NCBI RefSeq assembly: GCF_013074385.2
Contig: NZ_JABEYA020000002.1
Coordinates: 124,001 to 188,000, forward strand
DNA: 64,000 nucleotides
From: Vibrio ostreicida
Lineage (GTDB): Bacteria; Pseudomonadota; Gammaproteobacteria; Enterobacterales; Vibrionaceae
Direction of reading: 5' to 3'
The notes below the pieces were generated by a model, which was not told the origin of the DNA, searched no databases, and worked only from the letters and a program-made list of their open reading frames with translations. This document shows, piece after piece, positions 51,001 through 59,552 of the stretch. The stretch's first letter is position 1. Each line of letters starts with the position of its first letter. The translations under genes and the position numbers were made by a program.

Positions 51001-52579
51001 GAGCAAAAAGCTGCTTGAAGTAGTTTGAGAGGTGTTGTGACTGATGGGACAGTATGGCTAGTGGCCAGTCAGCCCCCATTGCTGATAAAGGCTCTTTACC
51101 TTCTCTTGCCATGGGAACGATAAGTTCATTGACCTCTTCGCTACTGACGCCAAATGCTTGTTGGCGATGGAGCAAGCGTTGTGGGGAAGGCTGGCTGAAC
51201 TGATTGCTTGCGTCAGATAGGTGATTTAATGTGAGTAGATTTTCTTGTACCCAAGTTTCATAAGGTTGAGATTGAGCGATGGTATCTTTCACTTCTTGAT
51301 CGGAAATGATTCGGCCTTGCTCTAAATCGGCAACAAAAATACGGCCAGGTTGGAGGCGGCCACGAAAGTGGACATTTTCTGGTTTTACATCAACCGCGCC
51401 CGATTCTGACGCCATGATGAGATAGTGGTCTTTCGTTACAGTATAGCGGGAGGGACGTAGGCCATTTCGGTCAAGAGTTGCCCCCACTTGAACGCCGTCG
51501 GTAAAACAGATAGAGGCTGGACCATCCCAGGGTTCCATAACATTGGCGTGATATTGATAGAAGGCACGGCGTGTTGGATCCATGTTGGTATTTTCTTGCC
51601 ATGCTTCAGGGATCATCATCATTAGAGCGTGAGGTAAGCTACGCCCCGAGAGGATCAGCAGTTCCAAAGCCATATCAAAATTAGACGAATCAGAGCTACC
51701 TTCTTGGCAAATAGGGAGGAGCATCTCTATTTCAGCGGGAGTGAAAAGGTCGGATTCAATGATGGCTTCACGTGCTTTCATCCAATTTAAATTGCCGCGA
51801 ACCGTATTAATTTCACCATTGTGAGCAATGTAGCGAAATGGCTGAGCCAGTCGCCATCTCGGGAACGTATTTGTCGAGAAACGTGAATGCACCAGCGCCA
51901 GTGCCGTCACCATGGTTGGGTTTTGTAAGTCTAAAAAATATTGTGGTACTTGCTCTGTGGTGAGCTGGCCTTTGTAAACCAGAGTCTTATAAGACATTGA
52001 ATTGATATAAAAGCCGTCTTTGATATTTGAGACGCTTTCAAGGCACACTCGGATGGTATAGTTGCGCAGAACGTAAAGTTTACGTTCAAGTTCTTTGGCA
52101 GTGGTTGCGGGGCCGCCTGTGACAAATACGTGTTCAAATTGAGGTTCTGTACTGAGCGGGTCGGCACCAATCATACTGTTGTCGGTCGGCAGAACCCGAT
52201 AACCAATGATTTCGAGGTCTAAACGTTGCGCATTACGCTCTAGGATATCTCTGCACTGCTCACGTTGATATTTGTCTCTTGGAAAGAGCACGACACCAAC
52301 ACCGTATTGGTCGAAGCAAGGCAGTTTGATGCCAAGTTTAACGGCCTCTTCCAAGAGAAATTCGTGGGGTTTCTGTAACAAGATACCGGCGCCGTCACCA
52401 CTGCATGGGTCACACCCTTGTCCACCTCTGTGTTCCATTCGCGCTAGCATCTCTAGAGCCTGTTTCACAATTTGATGCGATTTGCGGTTTTTCAAGTGGG
52501 CAACAAAGCCGATGCCACAAGCATCATGTTCTAATTCCGGCGTATACAGCCCTTGTGAAACGGATTGTTTCTCTGACAT
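48029..52579 (-). CDS. gltB: Glutamate synthase large subunit, second type
   Basis: 1516 aa from the ATG at 52579, with AGGAAGGA upstream; seven more codons are open. The amidotransferase nucleophile is Cys21 in EHDACGIGFVAH, after a 20-residue propeptide, the arrangement of the Pseudomonas-type GltB. The FMN/2-oxoglutarate domain includes SGEGGEDPARF and GAKPGEGGQLPG. The 3Fe-4S motif is CIMMRKCHKNTC, and the C-terminal beta-helix has GNVCFYGATSGESF. It forms a complete second GOGAT operon with the overlapping gltD. A long AT-rich region upstream probably carries the nitrogen-responsive control. Confidence 0.95.
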   Translation of the reverse strand: MSEKQSVSQGLYTPELEHDACGIGFVAHLKNRKSHQIVKQALEMLARMEHRGGQGCDPCSGDGAGILLQKPHEFLLEEAVKLGIKLPCFDQYGVGVVLFPRDKYQREQCRDILERNAQRLDLEIIGYRVLPTDNSMIGADPLSTEPQFEHVFVTGGPATTAKELERKLYVLRNYTIRVCLESVSNIKDGFYINSMSYKTLVYKGQLTTEQVPQYFLDLQNPTMVTALALVHSRFSTNTFPRWRLAQPFRYIAHNGEINTVRGNLNWMKAREAIIESDLFTPAEIEMLLPICQEGSSDSSNFDMALELLILSGRSLPHALMMMIPEAWQENTNMDPTRRAFYQYHANVMEPWDGPASICFTDGVQVGATLDRNGLRPSRYTVTKDHYLIMASESGAVDVKPENVHFRGRLQPGRIFVADLEQGRIISDQEVKDTIAQSQPYETWVQENLLTLNHLSDASNQFSQPSPQRLLHRQQAFGVSSEEVNELIVPMAREGKEPLSAMGADWPLAILSHQSQHLSNYFKQLFAQVTNPPIDPIRERMVMSLNTYLGKDQNLLSETPLHCQKVELDSPVLANSELEKLRAIDNEHLQAKTLDIVFQANEEKGKLERALKRICQYAEDAVVDGYSILLLTDRAINSNHAAIPAMLAVAAVHHHLIRKGLRAKCDIVVETGDARETHHFATLLGYGANAVNPYLVIETIIDLQRTKKLDPAVSPRHLFDNYRNAINGGLLKIFSKMGISTLQSYHGAQIFEALGIHRSVVDKYFTGTVSRIQGITLDDIAKEVLIRHRIGYSQREIPLQLLDVGGVYQWKQRGEKHLFNPETISLLQESTRNKNYEQFKQYACAVDKQGDNAVTLRSQLAFINNPAGAIPIDNVESIESIVKRFATGAMSFGSISYEAHSTLAVAMNRLGAKSNSGEGGEDPARFKRQPNGDWERSAIKQVASGRFGVTSYYLTNADELQIKMAQGAKPGEGGQLPGDKVDDWIGATRHSTPGVGLISPPPHHDIYSIEDLAQLIYDLKNANRTSRVNVKLVSEAGVGTIASGVAKAKADVVLIAGFDGGTGASPMSSIRHTGLPWELGLAETHQTLLKNGLRNRIVVQADGQMKTPRDLAVATLLGAEEWGVATAALVVEGCIMMRKCHKNTCPVGIATQNKTLRERFDGRVEDVVTFFQYMAQGLREIMAELGFRTINEMVGQSHKLKIRQDITHWKYRNLDLSPLLHLEPARDTDGVFNQIQQNHNLNEVLDRQLIDAALPALEGRKAVSVEFPIVNTDRSVGTMLSNEISKVYQDKGLPLTFKTKFKGSAGQSFGAFLVKGVRFEVEGDANDYWGKGLSGGTLILYPNQKSSMIAENNIVVGNVCFYGATSGESFIRGMAGERFCVRNSGATVVVEGIGDHGCEYMTGGAAIILGPTGRNFAAGMSGGVAYVWDTSGDLESKLNHELVDLDPIGQEDKILLLDLLNKHIQFTASTVAQSFLNDFEANLTSMIKVMPRDYKTVLHKRQAQTEPQKTATVMEAI

Positions 52580-53319
52580 AGCGACATCCTTCCTGTTCAA
52601 TCGACGCAGATTGTCCCAGTCTCCGCTGGCTCGCGTCTTGTCCTTTACATTGTGATTCGAAGTCGTTTTGACGGGTAAGCTTGACTTCGTTGTTTATCCC
52701 ACAAGAAAAAATTGCGAGATAACACATCCTGGTGAATTCCATGTTTGATCACTGTCGAGTGATTCATACCTATTTCTATCGGTCATTACCGGCGTTTTAG
52801 TGCCTATAAAATTACACGATTTAGTATTTTGGTGAAATTATCCTACATTTATATCCGATTGCATTGCAATCAAAATCATGTCTCGATTGTGTGTTTTTGG
52901 ATTTTTTGTGACTTTTTATGCTCCATGAGTGACTTTAAATTTCATATATTAGTTATTGTAAAATCTTTATTCATTTCTTACTTATTCTGAGCTTTCTGTA
53001 CTTGGGTGTCTTTATCTTTGTTTTTTTCATTTATGTTATTTTTGTACAAATCGTTGGCGTGGAAGCATTGAGCTCCATAGAAGGAGAAAGTCAAAGAATG
53101 TGATGATTTTTAATACAATGCGTGGCGTATATACTGTTTTTGCGCATAGGTGTCTTTATTATGTTCTGCTCAAACTCACTGGTGCGTTATTTATTGGAGG
53201 AAGGGTTGCTCATCATTACTGATCAGTACCGAATGGTTGATAAATACAGAATTGTCAGCAATAAACTGATATCTTTCGTAATCTTATTAATAGATGGCGT
53301 TTAAAAATAGAGTATCGAC
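52580..53319. promoter_or_regulatory. Long AT-rich region between gltB and the GGDEF gene
   Basis: 740 bp, the longest gene-free stretch in the window. It separates two divergent genes and is AT-rich from 52790 to 53050. A near-perfect palindrome GATTGCA-T-TGCAATC lies at 52857-52871, about 280 bp before gltB. A 60-codon frame at 53122-53304 has hydrophobic content but no ribosome binding site and is not supported. No terminators or RNA genes are recognised. Confidence 0.5.
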
Positions 53320-55068
53320 ATGGAGCACGTGTTTTATTGGTTTTTGGACATAGCTAGCGGGTCCGGTTGGGCACTGATGGGCCTTTTTTTGATCGTCATC
53401 TTGGTCGCGGCTGGCTATTCCCTACTGCAAAAACATATTGATGCTCTGATTCAAGACGTCCCTTCGGCGCTGCTGATCGTAGAAGCTCGTTCTGGACAAC
53501 TATTGTTGTCAAATAATAAAGCGATACAGCTTCTGGGGATTCGTCGAGTTGGGAAGTTTTATCTGTTGCCAGAGACTGTCTCTGACGATCTATTGGTGTC
53601 GGTTGCAGGCACATTTTCTAGCCTTGGCTTTAATGATTTACCACTAGAGTGGAATATCTCGAAAAATACATGCATCAAAGTCACCATCAGCGGAAGAAAA
53701 ACAGTGTATCGTCGCCAAGCCTGTTGGCTACTTTACGTTTCTACACATCAGGCCTCCCACGATGAAAGAGAGCGAGAAATTGAATCACTTTCAGTGGTAC
53801 GTAGCGCATTAGATAATTTATCTGAGCTGGTCTTTATTAAAGACAATCATGGTCAAGTCCTGTCAAAAAATAAGGCGTTCGAACGTTTTTGGGGTGAACG
53901 TGTGGAAGAGGGCAGTGCCGATATAGAAGGTGTTGTGAAAGGCCGTGCCAATAAGAGGCGTTGGACAACCGATTCTGATGGGCGAAGTTGCCTATTGGAG
54001 ACTTACCAAAACATTTTATTATCTTCTGCTGGGGAAAAGTTGGGCAGTATTGGTATCAGTCACGATGTGACGGATTGGCACCTTATGCAGAAAAACCTTC
54101 GCGAAGAAATGGACAAACGTCAGGATACAGAAGTTGCTCTGGCCCAGCGGGATACCATTTTACATAATATTCTTGAATCAAGCCCCGATTCAATCGGGAT
54201 CTTCAATGAAAATATGGTGTATCAGGCTTGCAACAAGCCATTTGTCAAAGCATTAGGGATTTCTGATGTGGATGACTTGCTTGGCAAGCGGCTCCAGGAT
54301 GTGATTCCAGAGAAAGCTTATAGTCGCTTATCTCAGACGGATCAGAAGGTGCTCTTTGAGGGCGTTTCATTACGTTTTATCGATCAGGTAATTAATAGTA
54401 ATGGTGACGTGACTTGGTATGAGGTCGTCAAATCACCATTTCGTGATCCGGCTTCTGGTACGAATGGCGTTCTCATTCTTGCAAGAGATGTTTCAGAACG
54501 TTACTTGGCGGCACAGAAATTAGAACAAGCAAATCAGGAACTCGAACGCCTCAGTTTTATGGACAGTTTGACGCAAATTGCCAATCGTCGTCGTTTTGAT
54601 GAGCAACTGGCAACCTTATGGCCATTGCATGTGCGAGAAGCGAAGCCGTTAAGTATTATGTTGTGCGACATTGATTACTTTAAAGGCTATAACGATTACT
54701 ACGGTCACCAGCTTGGTGATGAGGCCTTGGTCGAGGTGGCGCGGGTTTTCAAATCTGTATTATTCCGTTCAAGTGATTGTGTTGCCCGATATGGTGGAGA
54801 AGAATTCGGTTTCATTTTACCCAACACCACAGCCACTGGCGCAACGCAAGTGGCTGAAAAGATACACGATGAAATTGCCCGACTTAATCTGGCTCATCAG
54901 GCCTCTGAAGTTGCGCCAGTGCTAACGGTCAGTATTGGGTTAGCAACGGTGATTCCTGTCAAGTTTGATCGTAGGGAAAACTTGATCGCTTTAGCAGACA
55001 GTGCTTTGTATCAAGCGAAAGCCAACGGAAGAAATCAGACCTGTGTTCATCACACATCCGAAAATTAA
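53320..55068 (+). CDS. Membrane PAS-PAS-GGDEF diguanylate cyclase
   Basis: 582 aa. One N-terminal membrane segment (about 18-36) is followed by a degenerate PAS-like region (about 45-145), two PAS domains (about 158-255 and 276-395), and the cyclase domain (about 412-575). The active site is GGEEF (492-496). An inhibitory RxxD site (RSSD, 483-486) lies five residues before it, so feedback inhibition by cyclic-di-GMP is expected. There is no EAL domain. It lies 80 bp upstream of arcB on the same strand, the order I recall from vibrio chromosomes, and may respond to related redox signals. Confidence 0.92.
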   Translation: MEHVFYWFLDIASGSGWALMGLFLIVILVAAGYSLLQKHIDALIQDVPSALLIVEARSGQLLLSNNKAIQLLGIRRVGKFYLLPETVSDDLLVSVAGTFSSLGFNDLPLEWNISKNTCIKVTISGRKTVYRRQACWLLYVSTHQASHDEREREIESLSVVRSALDNLSELVFIKDNHGQVLSKNKAFERFWGERVEEGSADIEGVVKGRANKRRWTTDSDGRSCLLETYQNILLSSAGEKLGSIGISHDVTDWHLMQKNLREEMDKRQDTEVALAQRDTILHNILESSPDSIGIFNENMVYQACNKPFVKALGISDVDDLLGKRLQDVIPEKAYSRLSQTDQKVLFEGVSLRFIDQVINSNGDVTWYEVVKSPFRDPASGTNGVLILARDVSERYLAAQKLEQANQELERLSFMDSLTQIANRRRFDEQLATLWPLHVREAKPLSIMLCDIDYFKGYNDYYGHQLGDEALVEVARVFKSVLFRSSDCVARYGGEEFGFILPNTTATGATQVAEKIHDEIARLNLAHQASEVAPVLTVSIGLATVIPVKFDRRENLIALADSALYQAKANGRNQTCVHHTSEN

Positions 55069-55148
55069 CCTGATCCCCCTTTCGGAACTCTTAGCGGTAT
55101 GAAAGGAAAAAAGGTAACATTCTTTGATTGTTATCGTTCGGATCCTTT

Positions 55149-57488
55149 ATGAAACCGATAAAAAACCTTGCTCAGTATTATGTTGATCTTTTGGTCAAAC
55201 TTGGCATTTTGCGTTTCTCTATTTTACTGGCTCTCGCACTCGTGGCTTTGGCTGTTGTTGTTCAGGTTGGTATCACTCTGGTATTAAGTGGTCATGTCGA
55301 TGATCTTGATATCGTGCGCTCTGTTTTCTTTGGACTGCTGATTACCCCTTGGGCGGTGTATTTCCTTTCTGTTGTTGTCGATCAATTAGAAGAATCCCGG
55401 CAGCGCTTGTCTAAGCTTGTTTCTAAACTAAAGGACATGCGATCACGTGATCAGGAACTGAACCACCAATTGCAGCAAAACATCACCAAACTGAATCAAG
55501 AAATCGAGGAAAGAATAAAAGCGGAAGAGGCACGTGAAGAAGCCATGAAAGATTTGGAAAATGAAGTCTATCAGCGTGAGCGTACTCAACTTGAACTTGC
55601 AGAAAGAACGGCTTTATTACGCTCATTTATCGATGCCTCGCCTGACCTTATATACTATCGCAACGCAAAGGGGTTGTTTTCGGGTTGCAATCGAGCGATG
55701 GAAGAACTGACGGGTAAAACCGAAAATCAGTTGGTCGGTCTTACGCCTTGGGATGTTTATAGTAAAGAAGTGGCGCAACAGATTGTCGATACTGATGAAA
55801 AAGTTTTCGCTGATAATCAATCTCTTACTTATGAACAGTGGCTGGAATACCCTGATGGTCGTAAGAGCTATTTTGAACTGCGTAAAGTTCCGTTTTACAG
55901 CAAAGATGGGCGACATTTGGGTTTGGTCGGGTTTGGCCGAGATATTACCGAGCGCAAACGGCATGAAGAGTCTCTAGAGAAAGCCAGCAGAGACAAAACA
56001 ACCTTTATCTCTACGATTAGCCATGAATTGCGGACTCCCTTAAACGGCATTGTTGGTTTGAGCCGTATGCTCTTGGATACGCATTTAAACGATGAACAAA
56101 GACATCATATGCAAACGATCAACGTAAGTGCGATTACGCTTGGCAATATTTTTAACGATATTATCGATATGGATAAGTTTGATCGGCGCAAACTTGAGTT
56201 ATTTCCCGCGCCTCTTAATTTTGAAGAATTTATTGCTGAAATAGAAAGTATTTCTGCGCTTATGGCTTCTCAAAAAGGTTTACGTTTTGATTTGGAGCGT
56301 TTAAGCGTTTTGCCCACAGCGATTGAAATCGATGCAACACGTTTGCGTCAGGTTTTATGGAATTTGATGAGCAATGCAATGAAGTTTACCAAAGAGGGCG
56401 GAGTCGTGATGACCGTGGATGCTGAAGTGGAGCAGGGCATTGCAACCATCATGATGGAAATCGAGGACAGTGGTATAGGCATCCCCGAAACGGAAATGGA
56501 TAAAATTTTTGCCATGTATTATCAGGTGAAATCAGGCAAAGATAACCTTCATGCGGTGGGGACTGGAATTGGATTGGCTGTCTCTAAGCAGTTAATTAAA
56601 TTGATGGATGGTGATATTTCAGTCAGTAGCGAGGAGGGGTTTGGGAGTACATTTACTGTGACGATTCGAGTGCCTTTAGCGGAAGGAGTCAAAGAAATTG
56701 AAACGTTGCCTTCAGCGCATAGGGATCTCAATATTTTTATGGTAGAAGATATTGAATTGAATATTACGGTTGCGCGCTCTTTGCTAGAAAGCATGGGACA
56801 TGAAGTGAGCGTTGCGATGACAGGTCAAGAAGCGATTGAAATGTTTGATCCAGAAATTTACGATCTGGTCTTTCTTGATATCCAGTTACCGGATATGTCT
56901 GGCTTTGATGTTGCTGAGTTTTTTAGACGCACTTATCGGGATCTCCCTCCCTTAGTGGCCCTAACGGCCAACGTGCTTAAAAATAAACACGAATACCTAG
57001 AAAAAGGGATGGATGACGCGATAAGTAAGCCATTATCAGTGACGGCGGTCCAGGATGTAATGGCCAAACTCTCTTCTCAAGATACCTCCCCTGAACTAGA
57101 ACGGGGAGCGTCCCATGATGGCGCAGAAAGCAACGATTTGTACGAGCGCATTTTGGACCTTGATATGCTGGAATCTTACATCGGAATCGTTGGAACTCAA
57201 CCGGTTCTCGACAGTATCGAGATGTTTGAGAAGATGATGCCTGAATATGTGGAAGTTCTAGACTCCAATATGATTGCAAAGCATCAGTCAGGAATCGTGT
57301 CTGAATCACATAAAATCAAAGGGGCAGCAGGATCGATAGGTTTAAAGCACATTCAGAAAGTGGCTCAGAAGGCTCAGTCCCCAGATTTGCCGGCTTGGTG
57401 GAAAAATATTGATGACTGGGTTGAAGAGATTAAGAATGAATACCGGAATGATATTTCAACACTTAAAGAGTGGTTGGCTCAAAGGTGA
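55149..57488 (+). CDS. arcB: Aerobic respiration control hybrid sensor kinase ArcB
   Basis: 779 aa from the ATG at 55149 (E. coli 778). Two membrane helices (about 20-48 and 58-77) are followed by a leucine-rich coiled coil (about 80-150), a PAS domain (about 155-270), the kinase with H292 (STISHELRTPL) exactly as in E. coli, a receiver with D577 (FLDIQLPDM) and an Hpt domain with H721 (SHKIKGAAGS). It senses quinone redox state and phosphorylates ArcA. Of the two E. coli redox cysteines, C180 is present (SGCNRAME) but the C241 position is Tyr (GRKSYFELRK). The frame is open seven codons upstream. Only weak ribosome binding signals are seen. Confidence 0.95.
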   Translation: MKPIKNLAQYYVDLLVKLGILRFSILLALALVALAVVVQVGITLVLSGHVDDLDIVRSVFFGLLITPWAVYFLSVVVDQLEESRQRLSKLVSKLKDMRSRDQELNHQLQQNITKLNQEIEERIKAEEAREEAMKDLENEVYQRERTQLELAERTALLRSFIDASPDLIYYRNAKGLFSGCNRAMEELTGKTENQLVGLTPWDVYSKEVAQQIVDTDEKVFADNQSLTYEQWLEYPDGRKSYFELRKVPFYSKDGRHLGLVGFGRDITERKRHEESLEKASRDKTTFISTISHELRTPLNGIVGLSRMLLDTHLNDEQRHHMQTINVSAITLGNIFNDIIDMDKFDRRKLELFPAPLNFEEFIAEIESISALMASQKGLRFDLERLSVLPTAIEIDATRLRQVLWNLMSNAMKFTKEGGVVMTVDAEVEQGIATIMMEIEDSGIGIPETEMDKIFAMYYQVKSGKDNLHAVGTGIGLAVSKQLIKLMDGDISVSSEEGFGSTFTVTIRVPLAEGVKEIETLPSAHRDLNIFMVEDIELNITVARSLLESMGHEVSVAMTGQEAIEMFDPEIYDLVFLDIQLPDMSGFDVAEFFRRTYRDLPPLVALTANVLKNKHEYLEKGMDDAISKPLSVTAVQDVMAKLSSQDTSPELERGASHDGAESNDLYERILDLDMLESYIGIVGTQPVLDSIEMFEKMMPEYVEVLDSNMIAKHQSGIVSESHKIKGAAGSIGLKHIQKVAQKAQSPDLPAWWKNIDDWVEEIKNEYRNDISTLKEWLAQR

Positions 57489-57493
57489 TCACC

Positions 57494-57670
57494 GTGAAGA
57501 GAACTGCCTTGTGTATTGCCATGGGTGTGATGGTTTTTGCTGGGTGCTCTGCAATGCCTATTCTTTCGAAGGGGGATGGTAAGGCGCTGGTTACTCAGCC
57601 ACCGATTCAACTTGAAAGCCAATTCTGGTTAAATAAAATACCAACATTGGAAAAAATATCGAGCCAGTGA
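57494..57670 (+). CDS. Small lipoprotein, probably the 5' part of a frameshifted gene
   Basis: GTG at 57494 with AAAGG (57481-57485) upstream, 5 bp after arcB and so probably in its transcript. It encodes 58 aa: lipoprotein signal MKRTALCIAMGVMVFAGCS with Cys18, then a polar segment ending at TGA 57668-57670. Adding one A to the A6 run at 57651-57656 would join it to the next frame and give a single protein of about 149 aa. This suggests a broken gene, a sequencing error, or slippage on the A run. The family is not recognised. Confidence 0.55.
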   Translation: MKRTALCIAMGVMVFAGCSAMPILSKGDGKALVTQPPIQLESQFWLNKIPTLEKISSQ

Positions 57671-57942
57671 TTCAGGGCAGTTTATCATTGGAGTCTGATG
57701 GAGGTCTGCTCGCCACACTTGAAGTGGATAGCCTTACTCTTTCTCAGGGTGATGAGCGTTGGATAATTGATAACCCATCTCTCGATTTACGGACCCTCAA
57801 TCACATTCATTGGCAAGTGGCTTTTTCTTGGCAGTTTGCTGTGTATGTTCAACGGCCGATTGATGTGACGCTGATACTGCGTCGCGACAGCAGAGAGATA
57901 CGCTGGGTAGACAAGAATGTTGGGACCAATCTTATCTATTGA
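57667..57942 (+). CDS. C-terminal part of the probable frameshifted lipoprotein
   Basis: Open from a GTG at 57667 that overlaps the previous stop by four bases (GTGA), 91 aa. It alternates short polar and hydrophobic stretches, as in a beta-sandwich, and has no signal peptide. A separate cytoplasmic protein started by translational coupling is possible. However, the sequence runs on naturally from the lipoprotein frame (IPTLEK-N-I-E-P-VIQGSLSL) if one base is restored, so one gene is the simpler reading. A terminator follows at 57958. Confidence 0.5.
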   Translation: MIQGSLSLESDGGLLATLEVDSLTLSQGDERWIIDNPSLDLRTLNHIHWQVAFSWQFAVYVQRPIDVTLILRRDSREIRWVDKNVGTNLIY

Positions 57943-57957
57943 TTGGCAATACGAAGT

Positions 57958-57993
57958 AAAAGAGGCTAATGCGAGAACATTAACCTCTTTTTT
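57958..57993. terminator. Bidirectional terminator between the arcB unit and tolC
   Basis: Stem AAAAGAGG-C-TAATG / CATTA-A-CCTCTTTT with one mismatch and a 6-nt loop; further T residues follow on the plus strand. Confidence 0.8.
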
Positions 57994-57998
57994 CACAT

Positions 57999-59321
57999 TT
58001 AGCTGCTTGCTTCTTCTTTTAAGCCAGCACTGATGTCTAAGATGTCTTGCTCACTCAGTGAGCCGACCGCCTGACGCAGTTGAAGTACACTTAAGATGTA
58101 ATTGTACCGCGCGTTCGATAAGTTTTTATTGGCGTCATAGAGATTACGTGTCGAATCGAGAACATCCACAATGGTTCGTGTTCCGACATCAAACCCCGCT
58201 TCTGTCGCTTCCAACGCCGATCTTGCCGACACCACCGTTTGCTCATACGCTCGGATTGCGCCGATATTGGCGTTAATGTCGTTGTTGAAGCCACGCACAT
58301 CTTTGACCACACTGCGGTAGGTTGCTTCGAGGTCCTGACTTGCCGCAACGAAATCAAACTCTGCTTGTTTCGTCAGTGATGTTGTCGAACCACCAGAGTA
58401 CAGGGGAACCGCGAGATTCACTCCTATATTGAAGTTGTCGGAATCGTAATTCTGAGAGACTCGGTCACTTTTTTTCTGTTCAGCAAGCGTATAACCGCCG
58501 TCCAAGGTTAGTGAGGGTAGGTGGCCAGAACGTTGAAGAGAAATATTATCTTTGGCGATGTCTTTTGATATACGAGACGACAGCAAACTTAGGTTTTTTT
58601 GCTGGGCTTCCTCGACCAGTTCGTTAACCGGTGTTTCCGTTTTGCTGGCCGAAAAACGCGCAATATCGAGCACATTCAGATTTGAATGTTCCAGTCCCGT
58701 GATTTCCCTAAGACCTTCATAACTATTGAGTAGACTATTTTCCGCCAGTACTTCGTCAGCAAGAACGGAGTCATATTGTGCCTGCGCATCGTGTACGTCA
58801 GTGATAGCAGAGAGGCCGACTTCAAAGCGTTGTTTGGTTTGCTCAAGTTGGCGGCCGACGGCGGCTTTTTCTGCTTGCACAAACACCAAATTGTCTTGTG
58901 CTCGTAGAACCTCAAAGTAAGCGGTGGCGACGCGAAGAATCAATGCCTGCTGAGTGGCTGCATAGGAAGCATCAGCTTTTCGGGCCCCTTTCTCTGCGGT
59001 ATCGAGAGTAATCCAGCTTGAACGATCGTACAGCTCTTGTGTGAATCCTACCGTTGCATTCCAAGCCTCAGAATCGTTATCAACATCCGTTAACTTGCCG
59101 CGGTTGACGTCATAAGCGGCCGTCAGGTTGATTTGAGGCAGCAAGGTTGCACGGCTTGATGTAATGGCCTCGAACGCAGATTCACGCGTCGCGGCGGCAC
59201 TCAACAGAGTCGGGTCACTGTCTTTTGCTTGGTTATAAATTTCCGTTAGTGTATCAGCGAAAGCTTGGGTGCTTAGGCTGCCTAGAGCTGCACTAATAAA
59301 TAGTGGAAGCAGTTTTTTCAT
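57999..59321 (-). CDS. tolC: Outer membrane efflux channel TolC
   Basis: 440 aa from the ATG at 59321 with AGGA upstream. A signal peptide (1-22, cleavage after AFA) is followed by two repeats of the beta-strand/coiled-coil unit (TLTEIYNQAKDSDPTLL about 24-40; the second begins near NLSLLSSRISKDIA, about residue 240). Conserved features are the Gln/Ala-rich coils and SLxGGYTLAE-like barrel strands. It forms the trimeric exit duct for type I secretion and RND pumps. It is divergent from nudF, as in E. coli. Confidence 0.95.
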   Translation of the reverse strand: MKKLLPLFISAALGSLSTQAFADTLTEIYNQAKDSDPTLLSAAATRESAFEAITSSRATLLPQINLTAAYDVNRGKLTDVDNDSEAWNATVGFTQELYDRSSWITLDTAEKGARKADASYAATQQALILRVATAYFEVLRAQDNLVFVQAEKAAVGRQLEQTKQRFEVGLSAITDVHDAQAQYDSVLADEVLAENSLLNSYEGLREITGLEHSNLNVLDIARFSASKTETPVNELVEEAQQKNLSLLSSRISKDIAKDNISLQRSGHLPSLTLDGGYTLAEQKKSDRVSQNYDSDNFNIGVNLAVPLYSGGSTTSLTKQAEFDFVAASQDLEATYRSVVKDVRGFNNDINANIGAIRAYEQTVVSARSALEATEAGFDVGTRTIVDVLDSTRNLYDANKNLSNARYNYILSVLQLRQAVGSLSEQDILDISAGLKEEASS

Positions 59322-59552
59322 AGGTCCTATTCCTGCCAAAATACGAAAGATGATACAGCGAGAGTGTAACTCATACCGATGCTAATTTACGCAAAACTTT
59401 GCAACTTTTTACACTTAATTATCCACTTGTGCAATATATTTAGTGCATCAATTTAACTCAGAAAATAAATATTATATAAAAAGTTGAACCGTGCCCTTGG
59501 AAGTTAAGCTTTTGTCTGAGTAAACTATAAGACTCACTCACTGAGGTGCCAA

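Noticed and set aside
53122..53304. 60-codon hydrophobic open frame upstream of the diguanylate cyclase
   Set aside because: No Shine-Dalgarno sequence and AT-rich context. The hydrophobic look follows from the T-rich DNA.
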